Below are positions 1-7,067 of a stretch of DNA of 9,234 bases, in pieces. Made by a program: the position numbers and the translations under genes. Each line of letters begins with the position of its first letter. Positions within the stretch are counted from its first letter, which is position 1. The DNA lies in NCBI GenBank assembly GCA_002308775.1, contig DBVT01000005.1:1-9234 (forward strand). The letters run 5' to 3'. The notes under the pieces are model-generated. The model was not told the origin of the DNA. It searched no databases and was given only the letters and a program-made list of their open reading frames with translations. The DNA is from Mageeibacillus sp. UBA1257 (lineage in GTDB: Bacteria > Bacillota > Clostridia > UBA1212 > UBA1257).

Positions 1-12
1 GCCGGTTTTTTT
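1..12 (+). terminator. Possible 3' half of a truncated terminator
   Basis: The window opens with GCCGG followed directly by seven T residues, the form of the descending arm and T-tract of a rho-independent terminator reading rightwards. The ascending arm would lie outside the window, so the hairpin cannot be verified. If real, it would end a plus-strand gene converging on the minus-strand esterase at 33-1106. Confidence 0.3.
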
Positions 13-32
13 ATCGATCGTCCTCTTCTGTT

Positions 33-1106
33 TTAACCGAGGAGCTTTGCGACAAGCGGCTTTATAGCCTTAGTCATCTTGTCGAAGCCCAGGTCGTTCG
101 GGTGGCAGTTGTCTACGAGGCAGTAGTATCTGTCTGCTCCGAAGAAGTCCTTTCCGTCTACGAAATAGACGTTTTCTCCCGCTGCCTTCGCACGCTCATA
201 CGTACTCCTGATGACCTCTCTTCTTGCGTCGTTATCGTCGAGAGTGAATCTGTAATCGGGCTTTGTCACGAATATCACAGGCGTATCCGGATGCTTCTTT
301 CTTACGGTTTTATAAAATGCCTCGTGCGTATTTTTAAGCATCTCGACAGTGTCGGCGTTGTGGTCGTAATCGAGGACGAAAACGCTCATATCCCGGTCCG
401 CTATAATGTCCGCCATCCACTGCTCTCCCCTCGCGTTGCCGGAAAAGCCGAAATTGATTATCGGCGTCCCGAGTTCGAGCGCGATCCTGTTCGTGTAGCA
501 AGTCGAAGCCCTTGAAGCGCACGCTCCCTGCGTAATGGAAGATCCGTAGAAAACGACAGGTTTCGAATATTTCAAAGGCGTCGGAGGTAAAATATCGGCG
601 TCAGCGTCAAAATACACGAAAGCTTCATCAACACAGTTGTATATCGGCAGGACTATATATAGATCGTAATAGAGTCCTTCTCTCGCAGCGCCTGAGCCGG
701 AGCCGTCATAGAGGCTGTTGGATCTCACCGCAATTTCGGTTTCGCAGGATGTAACGTCGTGAACGAGCGTAGTCGTCGGATGGATGAATCTGAGCTCTTC
801 GTTGTCGTATTTTACGTGAAAATCAAAGCCGGAATGGCCTACCTGAGACATGTGATAAAGATAAGGCTTGGTCATTTTTACATTCGCTTTGAAATAAACC
901 TTTTGCGAATTCGTTCTGATCCTCGCGATTCCTCCCGTCGTGTCCCTCGCGACCTCGTAAAAAATATCCGGCATCCCTTTAGGCAACACCTCTTCGGGAA
1001 CTCTGTCATATTTTCCGTATTTGTAAAGCCACGGCAGGCCGGTCACTTCAAAGGGCGCCTCTTTCAAAGATAATTTTCTCATGCTTTCGATCTCTTTCGG
1101 ATCCAT
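33..1106 (-). CDS. SGNH/GDSL-type carbohydrate esterase with N-terminal beta domain
   Basis: This 357-residue protein is a probable serine esterase that removes acyl (often acetyl) groups from sugars or polysaccharides. Visible SGNH blocks are the nucleophile motif GSSITQG (residues 188-194, Ser190, a variant of GDSL), the block II Gly220 in NFGFSGN, an Asn in DYDHNAD (Asn250), and the Asp332-x-x-His335 pair in DNCHPND. Residues about 20-175 form a beta-rich region ending in a YYDLY motif (146-150). This matches the arrangement of a GxDLY-type domain followed by a Lipase_GDSL_3-type catalytic domain. The reading frame is open upstream, but the ATG at 1106 is chosen because GAGAGGTG lies six bases before it and homology begins there. 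No signal peptide is seen, so it is probably cytoplasmic and would act on imported oligosaccharides. It is transcribed divergently from the YjbQ-like gene. The fold is confident; the substrate is unknown. Confidence 0.88.
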   Translation of the reverse strand: MDPKEIESMRKLSLKEAPFEVTGLPWLYKYGKYDRVPEEVLPKGMPDIFYEVARDTTGGIARIRTNSQKVYFKANVKMTKPYLYHMSQVGHSGFDFHVKYDNEELRFIHPTTTLVHDVTSCETEIAVRSNSLYDGSGSGAAREGLYYDLYIVLPIYNCVDEAFVYFDADADILPPTPLKYSKPVVFYGSSITQGACASRASTCYTNRIALELGTPIINFGFSGNARGEQWMADIIADRDMSVFVLDYDHNADTVEMLKNTHEAFYKTVRKKHPDTPVIFVTKPDYRFTLDDNDARREVIRSTYERAKAAGENVYFVDGKDFFGADRYYCLVDNCHPNDLGFDKMTKAIKPLVAKLLG

Positions 1107-1112
1107 TTGTGT

Positions 1113-1120
1113 CACCTCTC
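1113..1120 (-). promoter_or_regulatory. RBS fixing the esterase start
   Basis: Read on the minus strand this is GAGAGGTG, six bases before the ATG at 1106-1104. It rules out the longer open frame that runs up to 1421, which would overlap the divergent gene. Confidence 0.8.
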
Positions 1121-1140
1121 GGGTCAAAATTTCAGTGCTT

Positions 1141-1169
1141 ATTGTAAGCTGAATCTTCGAAGTAGTCAA
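1141..1169 (-). promoter_or_regulatory. Sigma-70-type promoter of the esterase gene
   Basis: On the minus strand, TTGACT (complement of 1164-1169) is followed after exactly 17 bases by TACAAT (complement of 1141-1146). This differs from TTGACA/TATAAT at two positions. Transcription would start near 1134, about 28 bases before the ATG. The -10 overlaps an inverted repeat (GCTTA-TTG-TAAGC, 1137-1149), and an 8-base palindrome (CTTCGAAG, 1155-1162) lies in the spacer. Either could bind a regulator. Confidence 0.7.
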
Positions 1170-1178
1170 GCTCCGATA

Positions 1179-1207
1179 TTGACATAAAACAGTTTTCGTG
1201 ATACCAT
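1179..1207 (+). promoter_or_regulatory. Sigma-70-type promoter of the yjbQ-like gene
   Basis: A perfect -35 TTGACA (1179-1184), a 17-base spacer and TACCAT (1202-1207) precede the gene. Predicted transcription start is near 1214, giving a leader of about 28 bases. The -35 boxes of this promoter and the divergent esterase promoter are only nine bases apart, so occupancy of one may affect the other. Confidence 0.7.
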
Positions 1208-1227
1208 AGCCCCGTTGCAGAATATAC

Positions 1228-1233
1228 GGAGGT
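1228..1233 (+). promoter_or_regulatory. RBS fixing the yjbQ-like start
   Basis: GGAGGT stands eight bases before the ATG at 1242. It makes that ATG the start rather than the in-frame TTG at 1215, which has no ribosome binding site. Confidence 0.85.
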
Positions 1234-1241
1234 ATAAGGAA

Positions 1242-1862
1242 ATGGAATTCAAAGTATTTCAAAAAGAGATCGAACTTCAGTCGCGCGGATGGATCCCCAC
1301 ATTTCACGACATAACAAAAGAGATCAACGAGATCGTTGAGGCATCGGGAGTAAAGAACGGAACAGTCTGCATAGCTTCCCACCATACGACCTGCAGCGTT
1401 ATGGTCCAGGAATGCTCTCATGACGTGGACTCTTTCGATCTGGAATTTTTACAGCATGATCTGCTCGATATAATGAGAAAACTTGTGCCCGATTTCAAGG
1501 AAGAGCATCAGTACCGCCACCCGGGACCTATCCACGCACAGTACGGAAGATATGTCGACGAGCCCGGAGACTATACGAGCATGAACACTGACGGACATCT
1601 GAGATCATGTTTCTTCGGAAGAAGCGAAACCATGACGATCAAAGACGGAGTCCTCGACGGAGGAGAATTCGCGCATGTATATTTCATCGACTGGGATCAG
1701 GTCAGAGCGCGTCACCGTCAGGTAAACGTAACTGTAATGGGCACATCGGATGATGTGGGCGACCGCAAGTGGAACAACGGCGAAGTCATCAATACGAAGC
1801 ACAAATTCCTCCCCGAAGAGAAGGAATACGATCCTCATTACGACCTTTACAAACAGAGATAA
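1242..1862 (+). CDS. yjbQ: YjbQ/UPF0047 family protein, enlarged form
   Basis: This 206-residue protein belongs to the YjbQ/UPF0047 family, often annotated as a secondary thiamine-phosphate synthase because some members show weak activity of that kind; the true physiological role is unsettled. Family signatures seen are SHHTTCSVMVQE (residues 46-57, canonical HTT...NE), NTDGHLRSCFFGRS (115-128, canonical N-x-x-x-H before a small hydrophobic turn), DGVLDGGEF (135-143) and VRARHRQVNVTVMG (154-167). Typical members are about 130-140 residues. This one carries an insertion around residues 85-112 and a charged C-terminal tail of about 39 residues (168-206) with no recognised motif. The usual LGTWQ motif is replaced by GGEFA, so the site may differ. 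A terminator follows 45 bases after the stop, so the gene is probably monocistronic. Family assignment is firm; function is not. Confidence 0.88.
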   Translation: MEFKVFQKEIELQSRGWIPTFHDITKEINEIVEASGVKNGTVCIASHHTTCSVMVQECSHDVDSFDLEFLQHDLLDIMRKLVPDFKEEHQYRHPGPIHAQYGRYVDEPGDYTSMNTDGHLRSCFFGRSETMTIKDGVLDGGEFAHVYFIDWDQVRARHRQVNVTVMGTSDDVGDRKWNNGEVINTKHKFLPEEKEYDPHYDLYKQR

Positions 1863-1906
1863 ACTATACTGCGGCATCCGCCGCGTGATTTCAAAAAAGA
1901 CATCTG

Positions 1907-1944
1907 CTCCGCGGGCAAAAAGAAAGAATGCCCGCGGAGTTTTT
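1907..1944 (+). terminator. Rho-independent terminator after the yjbQ-like gene
   Basis: CTCCGCGGGC (1907-1916) pairs perfectly over 10 bp with GCCCGCGGAG (1930-1939), with a 13-base purine-rich loop and TTTTT (1940-1944). A smaller GC-rich hairpin (GCGGC-ATCC-GCCGC, 1871-1884) lies just after the stop codon without a T-tract and may stabilise the mRNA end. Confidence 0.9.
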
Positions 1945-1946
1945 GT

Positions 1947-1975
1947 TTGCCTTTTACAGGCCGATAGTATATAAT
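1947..1975 (+). promoter_or_regulatory. Promoter of malQ
   Basis: TTGCCT (1947-1952) and a perfect TATAAT (1970-1975) are separated by 17 bases. Transcription would start near 1982, giving a leader of about 73 bases. A small inverted repeat, TTTTC-GTGT-GAAAA (1975-1988), sits across the predicted start site, and a short hairpin GGCGT-AAA-ACGCC (1993-2005) lies in the leader. Confidence 0.75.
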
Positions 1976-2054
1976 TTTCGTGTGAAAAATGCGGCGTAAA
2001 ACGCCTTGAAAAACTTTTGCGGCAAATATCAAAAAAACAGAAAAAGAGGCAGTA

Positions 2055-3524
2055 ATGGACCTTCAAAACGCGGAAAAAAGAAAAAGAGCAAGCGGCGTGC
2101 TTATGCATATTTCTTCTCTCTATGGCGACTATTCGATAGGCTCCTTCGGTGAGGAAGCACTTGAATTCGTCGATTTTCTTGCGGAAAGAGGCTTTACTTA
2201 TTGGCAGGTGCTCCCCTTCTGCATGGCTGACGAGTGCGACTCCCCGTACAAATCATTCTCCGCTTTTGCGGGAAATCCGTATTTTGTAGATCTTCCGACG
2301 CTCTGTAAAGAGGGACTTTTGACGGAGGAAGAGCTTGCCGGAGCAAGACAGCAGACGCCGTGGCTTTGCGAATTTCCAAGGCTCAGGAAAGAGAGACTTC
2401 CCCTTCTTCGAACTGCGGCAAAGCGCGCCTTTGAAAACCCGAAGACCGTTTTAAAAATAGACGAATTCATGTCCGCTCACAGGGACCTGCGAGACGCCTG
2501 CGAATTTCTCGCATTGAAGCAGGCAAACGGCGGAAGACCCTGGAGCGAATGGACAGAAGACAAATACGACGGTCAGGAATTCGATTTTTGGAGATTCGTT
2601 CAGTATGAGTTTTTTACTCAATGGAGCGAGGTAAGAAAATATGCCGGAGAAAAAGGCGTGAAGATCATCGGGGATATCCCCTTTTATGTGGACTTTGACA
2701 GTTGCGACGTCTGGGCAAACCGTAAAATGTTCCTGCTCAGTCAGGACGGAAGACCCACCGGAGTCGCCGGAGTGCCGCCGGACTATTTCGCCGAGGACGG
2801 CCAGATGTGGAACAATCCGCTGTACGACTGGAGCGAGATGAAAAAGGACGGATTCTGTTGGTGGAAGAGGAGGCTTCTTGCGATGTTCGAGCTTTTCGAC
2901 GGTGTTCGGATCGACCATTTCAGAGCTTTCGAATCGTACTGGTGCATCCCATCCGGAGCGATCTCGGCAAAAAGCGGCCACTGGGAAAAGGGACCCGGAA
3001 AAGATTTTATCGACATGATGAATTCGATCAAGGGAGACTCGTTCATAATCGCCGAAGATCTCGGAGATATCACGCAGGACGTCGTTGAACTTGTAAAATA
3101 CAGCGGTTTCCCCGGGATGAAGGTCTTCCAGTTCGCTTTTAACGGCGATAGGGACTCCCCTCACCTTCCGCACAATTATCCTGCAAACTGCGCGGCGTAC
3201 ACGGGAACGCACGACAACAATACGCTCTACGGATTCATCTGCGAAGCTGACAGCGATACAAGAAAAAAGATATTCGACTACTGTTCTATCCAAGGCGGCA
3301 GCCTCAGGCAGGCGTGCTCAGGTATAATAAAAGAGATGCTTGCAAGCCACGCAGATACGGTCATATTCCCCGTGCAGGACATTTTACGTTACGGAGCGGA
3401 TACGAGGATGAACAGACCGGGCATCGGCGAGGGCAACTGGGCGTACAGGGTAAAAAAGGAACAGCTCGCGGAATCTGACGCGGAAACGCTTTTCCACTGG
3501 AACACGATGTATGCCAGGATCTGA
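2055..3524 (+). CDS. malQ: 4-alpha-glucanotransferase (amylomaltase, GH77)
   Basis: MalQ transfers alpha-1,4-glucan segments between maltodextrins and releases glucose. It acts in the cytoplasm in maltodextrin and glycogen turnover. The 489 residues cover the whole family without truncation. Conserved features in order are the N-terminal YWQVLPF and DSPYKSFSAFAGNPY blocks, the GDIPFYVDFDSCDVWAN block, the nucleophile Asp287 in GVRIDHFRAF, the acid/base Glu334 in IIAEDLG, the third carboxylate Asp387 in TGTHDNN, and the PVQDIL...RMNRPG...GNW block near the C-terminus. The three acidic residues sit at nearly the same numbers as in Thermus amylomaltase (293, 340, 395). AGAGG lies five bases before the ATG. 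It has its own promoter after the yjbQ terminator. A weak hairpin lies just past its stop, so some read-through into the glycosidase gene 64 bases on is possible. Confidence 0.97.
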   Translation: MDLQNAEKRKRASGVLMHISSLYGDYSIGSFGEEALEFVDFLAERGFTYWQVLPFCMADECDSPYKSFSAFAGNPYFVDLPTLCKEGLLTEEELAGARQQTPWLCEFPRLRKERLPLLRTAAKRAFENPKTVLKIDEFMSAHRDLRDACEFLALKQANGGRPWSEWTEDKYDGQEFDFWRFVQYEFFTQWSEVRKYAGEKGVKIIGDIPFYVDFDSCDVWANRKMFLLSQDGRPTGVAGVPPDYFAEDGQMWNNPLYDWSEMKKDGFCWWKRRLLAMFELFDGVRIDHFRAFESYWCIPSGAISAKSGHWEKGPGKDFIDMMNSIKGDSFIIAEDLGDITQDVVELVKYSGFPGMKVFQFAFNGDRDSPHLPHNYPANCAAYTGTHDNNTLYGFICEADSDTRKKIFDYCSIQGGSLRQACSGIIKEMLASHADTVIFPVQDILRYGADTRMNRPGIGEGNWAYRVKKEQLAESDAETLFHWNTMYARI

Positions 3525-3526
3525 AA

Positions 3527-3544
3527 AAAACGGACATCCGTTTT
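3527..3544 (+). terminator. Short hairpin, possible weak terminator of malQ
   Basis: AAAACGG (3527-3533), loop ACAT and CCGTTTT (3538-3544) form a 7-bp stem that starts almost at the malQ stop codon. The T residues belong to the stem, and the run is short and broken by G at 3545. Termination is therefore probably partial. Confidence 0.45.
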
Positions 3545-3552
3545 GATATATT
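3544..3552 (+). promoter_or_regulatory. Possible extended -10 promoter of the glycosidase operon
   Basis: TG-A-TATATT (3544-3552) resembles an extended -10 element and lies in a very AT-rich stretch before the lipoprotein gene. No good -35 box is present at 16-18 bases, and other register choices in the repeated TATATT run are possible. Confidence 0.35.
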
Positions 3553-3588
3553 ATATTAAACCGAAAACGATATGAAAGGAACAGAAAA

Positions 3589-4866
3589 ATGAAAAAAACG
3601 ATCACCTTTGCAAAAATCGCGGCTCTCGTACTTGCGGCTCTGATGCTTTTCGGAGCTTGCTCAGCGAACCGGAACCCCACAGACGATCCGAACGCCGAAC
3701 CTGTCTACGATCCGGTGGAAGGATACGGACTGCACATAGAAAAGAACGGAACGGTAACGCTGAACGGCCAGATCTTTTACGGATACGGGACGAACTGGCA
3801 CGAAGGTTTCATGACGGCTCTGGGCGGATCCACGGAAAACAGACTTTCAAGGTTCTTTGAAGTTCTTCATGAAGGCAAGATCCCCTATATCAGGGTCATG
3901 ATGGGAGTTTTCTATCCGAATGAAGTCCCTCAGTATGTCGACAGGTCTGAAAGATATTTCGAGAGAATGGACAGATTCGTAAAACTGGCGGAAAAATATC
4001 AGATAGGCATTATAGCGTCACTGATGTGGAATAAAGGAGCATTTTACGAGTACTGCGGAGAGGACCTTACGAAACTCGGAGATCCCAACGCAGAGGGCAC
4101 CAAGCTCGCGATAAAATACGCGCAGGAAGTCGTCACGAGATACAAAGACTCCCCCGCGATCTGGGCATGGGAGGTCGGAAACGAAGGCAACCTCGGCGTC
4201 GATCTCTGGCCGGAGCACGGACCTCTTCACTCTTCACAGATGCTCTGCAACTATTACGACCTGATCGGAAACGCGATACACCAAATAGACAGCTACAGGA
4301 TGATATCAGGAGGCGACGGATGCCCCAGACCTAACTCTCATTCTCTCAGAAACGGCCACGGCTGGGAATATGCGGACGACCTTGAAATGACGGTCGACTC
4401 CCTGAAATATTACAACCCCGGATATCTCAGAGCGGCCAGTATGCACGTCTACGAATACGGAGACGCTGACAGATTCGAAATGCTCTTAAACGCTTGCAAG
4501 GAGCTCAAGCTCGCATGCTACGTGGGTGAATTCGGCGCGGGAAATTATACGGCAAACAACATAAGGGACGCCCTCACACCCGAGGAAAGCCCCGAAGAAG
4601 CAGAAGAGCAGAAATGCTGGAATTACGTTGTAGACACGCTCCTCAAAAACGATATTCAGCTCGCAACACAGTGGTGCTTCGGAAGACTCGCGCTACAGAC
4701 GGATGCGACCAGTATCGAAGTCGGAATGACCGGCAATGCTTACCAAAACGTGTATCAGTGGGAACGTCTCAATCAGATCAACAACAAGTTCATCGAAGAA
4801 GGTAAAAATAAATCCGCCGAGTACTGGGCAAGCGCAACAAATCTGCTCTACAAAGGCGAAGAATGA
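3589..4866 (+). CDS. Secreted lipoprotein glycoside hydrolase, GH5-like (clan GH-A)
   Basis: This 425-residue protein probably cleaves beta-linked polysaccharide or oligosaccharide at the outer face of the membrane. The N-terminus has KK followed by a hydrophobic stretch (residues 5-23) and a lipobox-like LFGAC with Cys24, so it should be lipid-anchored. The linker after Cys24 is rich in Asn, Asp and Pro. The catalytic domain starts near residue 45 with IEKNGTVTLNGQIFYGYGTNW, typical of cellulase/mannanase-like barrels. The acid/base is Glu199 in AWEVGNEGN and the nucleophile is Glu314 in CYVGEFGAG, the strand 4 and strand 7 positions of clan GH-A. GAAAGGA lies eight bases before the ATG. No carbohydrate-binding module or sortase signal is present. 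It shares an operon with the next gene. The GH5-like fold is well supported; the subfamily and the glycan cut cannot be told from sequence reading alone. Confidence 0.88.
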   Translation: MKKTITFAKIAALVLAALMLFGACSANRNPTDDPNAEPVYDPVEGYGLHIEKNGTVTLNGQIFYGYGTNWHEGFMTALGGSTENRLSRFFEVLHEGKIPYIRVMMGVFYPNEVPQYVDRSERYFERMDRFVKLAEKYQIGIIASLMWNKGAFYEYCGEDLTKLGDPNAEGTKLAIKYAQEVVTRYKDSPAIWAWEVGNEGNLGVDLWPEHGPLHSSQMLCNYYDLIGNAIHQIDSYRMISGGDGCPRPNSHSLRNGHGWEYADDLEMTVDSLKYYNPGYLRAASMHVYEYGDADRFEMLLNACKELKLACYVGEFGAGNYTANNIRDALTPEESPEEAEEQKCWNYVVDTLLKNDIQLATQWCFGRLALQTDATSIEVGMTGNAYQNVYQWERLNQINNKFIEEGKNKSAEYWASATNLLYKGEE

Positions 4867-4908
4867 TAAAAAACACCGCCAAATAATCTTGTTCGGAGGT
4901 AAAACGGT

Positions 4909-6942
4909 ATGATAGTTATCAGAATGTCTCCATGGCATACAACTTTCAGAACGATTCTCGACATGCTGAAAAGCGACGAGATGAAGGGCGCCTGCGACGA
5001 GATCTGGCTCGGAGTCTACGGCTATTACCCGCTGTCCGAGCAGGCTGAAAGGGCAAAATACATCAAGGATGTTGTAAAAGAGATCAAGAAGACGAGCATC
5101 CGTCCGGTCATGGAATTCGGCTCAAACTTCGGACACAGCCCCGAGATGGCTGTCACTCCCGTGACAAAGGATTTCGAAAAAATGGTCGGACTGAACGGCC
5201 TCGCCGCACCCGGAGCTTTCTGCCCGAGAGGTAAAAAATTCCTCGAATACCAGCGCAAGGTAGCAGAGCTTTTCGCTCAGTCAGATCCGTGGGGCATGTA
5301 CCTCGACGACGATCTGAGGATCGAATTCAGGAGCATCGTAAACGTCGGCTGCTTCTGCGACAACTGTATAAAAGAATTCAACAAAAAGTTCGGTTACGAT
5401 TTTACGCGCGAAGAGATCGGAAGGCGTTTCGTCTACGATACGAAGGTGCGCAAAGACTACGTCGATTTCAACAGACAGGCGATGCAAGACTATGCGTATA
5501 TGATGGCTAAGGAGATGACAAAGGTCAATCCCGACATCAGAGCAGGATGGGAGAACTGCTTCCTCGGCGCCTACAACGGAGAGGATTTCCGCTACGTTTT
5601 CGACGGACTGCATGAGGCGACCGGAAACCCCGTGATGTCACGCTCGGGAGCATTCGTTTATAACGACCACGATCCGAGAAGCATGATCGACAAGGTGTTA
5701 ACTATATCGTATCAAAACAGTATTTTGCCTGATTTCGTCACAGTGAGAAGACCGGAGATCGAAAACACATGTTTCTTCTCTCAGGGAAAATCCATCCAGG
5801 GCATGTGCTCCGAGGCTACGTTCAACATGGCTCTCGGCTGCAACGGAGTCTCCTTCCACGCAGTAGGCGAAGGCGTCGAGCCGATACCCGTAAGAAAAAG
5901 AATGTTTGAGGAGTTCAAAAAATACAGGCCTTTCTGGGTTAAGATCGGCGAACTCGGAAAGCGCGGAACTCTCACCGGAATGTTCCCCGCTTACTTTCCC
6001 GACGTTTATCTCGCGACTCACAAAACGAAAGAAGACCTCGAGCGCGAAGCTTCCGCCGCGGGTAAAAATCTCTCCGATTATGCCGTTCCGGACAGCGAAT
6101 CTTTTTGGTGGGGAAACTCTCCGAAGGAAAGAGGACGAGAACTTTTCGTCACCGGAATGCCCCTTTCATACAATAAAAACAGGCTCAAGGCGTATATTCT
6201 GCATCCCGATGTCGTAGACAGGCTTTCCGATGAGGATATCAGAAATCTGCTCTCGTCAAATGTTTTAACAGACGGAAATACGATAATGAAGCTCGCGGCA
6301 AGAGGATACGGAGATATGCTGCCTTTTGAGGCAAAACCGTCATCCGGGCTGTATTATGAAGTTTATACTGACGATAAGATCAACGGAGACCTTTGCGGAA
6401 CGATCGGAATGACCGATGCGTTCGTGCCTGTCTCATTCCAGTTGTTCACCGCAAAAAACAAATCGTGCCGCGTGCTTTCAAGGCGCGCAGTCACTTTCGA
6501 TTACGGAAACGGCAATCCGTATCCGGAAGACTCCCCCGTAACATCGATCACCGGTGAGACATCTCTCGGCGGAAAATGGGCCGTGATAGGAACGAATATG
6601 TGGTGCAAACTGATCAATTATACGAAGAGACTCGCTATACTGAGACTTTGCGACTATCTGACGGGAGGACTTCCCGCTTACATTCTCGAGAGCGAGCAGA
6701 TCGCTGTGATGCCCGTAACAGATGACTCCGGGCGCTTTGTCGGAGCGACTCTTCAGAGCATATCGATCGGCGACACGGAGGAGAATACGCTTCTCGTAAG
6801 AGATCCTTCAGGAGAAAGATTCATACTCTCACGCCCCGGAGAAGAAGATATCGAACTCCCCTGCGAGCGCAAAGGCACTGATTATCTCGTAAAACTGCCT
6901 CCGCTGAGAGGCTGGCACGCGGAGCTCGTCACTGTAAAATAA
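4909..6942 (+). CDS. Large cytoplasmic TIM-barrel protein, glycoside-hydrolase-like, uncharacterised
   Basis: This 677-residue protein has no signal peptide. The N-terminal part (about 1-385) reads as a TIM barrel of the kind annotated as hypothetical glycosyl hydrolase. GMYLDDDLRIEF (Asp133-135) is followed by GCFCDNCIKEFNKKFG, with Cys148, Cys150 and Cys153. That C-x-C-x2-C cluster resembles the zinc-binding cluster of GH42 beta-galactosidases. The region from about 410 to 470 (LFVTGMPLSYN through LLSSNVLTDG) resembles the GH42-type trimerisation/amidotransferase-like domain. The C-terminus (about 480-677) is beta-rich and ends in LPPLRGWHAELVTV, a common glycosidase end. GGAGGT lies eight bases before the ATG. 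The gene follows the lipoprotein glycosidase by 42 bases with no terminator, so the two probably form one operon in which this protein processes imported fragments. Catalytic residues and substrate are not assigned; activity is inferred from fold and context. Confidence 0.72.
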   Translation: MIVIRMSPWHTTFRTILDMLKSDEMKGACDEIWLGVYGYYPLSEQAERAKYIKDVVKEIKKTSIRPVMEFGSNFGHSPEMAVTPVTKDFEKMVGLNGLAAPGAFCPRGKKFLEYQRKVAELFAQSDPWGMYLDDDLRIEFRSIVNVGCFCDNCIKEFNKKFGYDFTREEIGRRFVYDTKVRKDYVDFNRQAMQDYAYMMAKEMTKVNPDIRAGWENCFLGAYNGEDFRYVFDGLHEATGNPVMSRSGAFVYNDHDPRSMIDKVLTISYQNSILPDFVTVRRPEIENTCFFSQGKSIQGMCSEATFNMALGCNGVSFHAVGEGVEPIPVRKRMFEEFKKYRPFWVKIGELGKRGTLTGMFPAYFPDVYLATHKTKEDLEREASAAGKNLSDYAVPDSESFWWGNSPKERGRELFVTGMPLSYNKNRLKAYILHPDVVDRLSDEDIRNLLSSNVLTDGNTIMKLAARGYGDMLPFEAKPSSGLYYEVYTDDKINGDLCGTIGMTDAFVPVSFQLFTAKNKSCRVLSRRAVTFDYGNGNPYPEDSPVTSITGETSLGGKWAVIGTNMWCKLINYTKRLAILRLCDYLTGGLPAYILESEQIAVMPVTDDSGRFVGATLQSISIGDTEENTLLVRDPSGERFILSRPGEEDIELPCERKGTDYLVKLPPLRGWHAELVTVK

Positions 6943-6970
6943 CGGTTCCGAATCACATTTATTAACCATT

Positions 6971-7008
6971 TAACGCAGCGGTTTTCGGCCGCTGCGTTAT
7001 TGTATTTT
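6971..7008 (+). terminator. Rho-independent terminator of the glycosidase operon
   Basis: TAACGCAGCGG (6971-6981) and CCGCTGCGTTA (6989-6999) form a perfect 11-bp stem with a 7-base loop, followed by a T-rich but interrupted tract (TTGTATTTT). It lies 28 bases after the stop codon. The two arms are close to self-symmetric, so it might also stop transcripts from the other side. Confidence 0.85.
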
Positions 7009-7028
7009 ACCGCGTTGTATAATATAAT
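7000..7028 (+). promoter_or_regulatory. Promoter of the SDR/URO-D-like cluster
   Basis: TTGTAT (7000-7005), a 17-base spacer and a perfect TATAAT (7023-7028) precede the first SDR gene. A second overlapping TATAAT lies at 7018-7023 with no good -35. Predicted transcription start is near 7035, with a leader of about 33 bases. The -35 overlaps the tail of the preceding terminator. Confidence 0.6.
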
Positions 7029-7053
7029 AAACGATATAGAATTCATTCTGAAC

Positions 7054-7059
7054 GGAGGA
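7054..7059 (+). promoter_or_regulatory. RBS fixing the start of the first SDR gene
   Basis: GGAGGA lies eight bases before the ATG at 7068. The in-frame TTG at 7062 is only two bases from this site and is not a credible start. Confidence 0.85.
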
Positions 7060-7067
7060 TTTTGGAA

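Noticed and set aside
102..515. Plus-strand open frame (137 codons) inside the esterase gene
   Set aside because: It is antisense to the catalytic SGNH domain, with no RBS or domain; a shadow frame.
1107..1421. N-terminal extension of the esterase reading frame by 105 codons
   Set aside because: It would overlap the yjbQ-like gene, cross the promoter of the esterase itself and carry no homology; the RBS at 1113-1120 marks the true start.
1981..2054. Riboswitch in the malQ leader
   Set aside because: Only about 73 bases with one 5-bp hairpin; no multi-stem architecture or known aptamer pattern is visible.
1605..2108. Minus-strand open frame (167 codons) spanning the yjbQ end, terminator and malQ promoter
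   Set aside because: It runs through a strong terminator and promoter and has low-complexity Phe-rich composition; not a gene.
2451..3293. Long minus-strand open frame (280 codons) opposite malQ
   Set aside because: It lies wholly inside the unambiguous GH77 gene, has no recognisable domain and no RBS, and mirrors the codon pattern of the sense gene.
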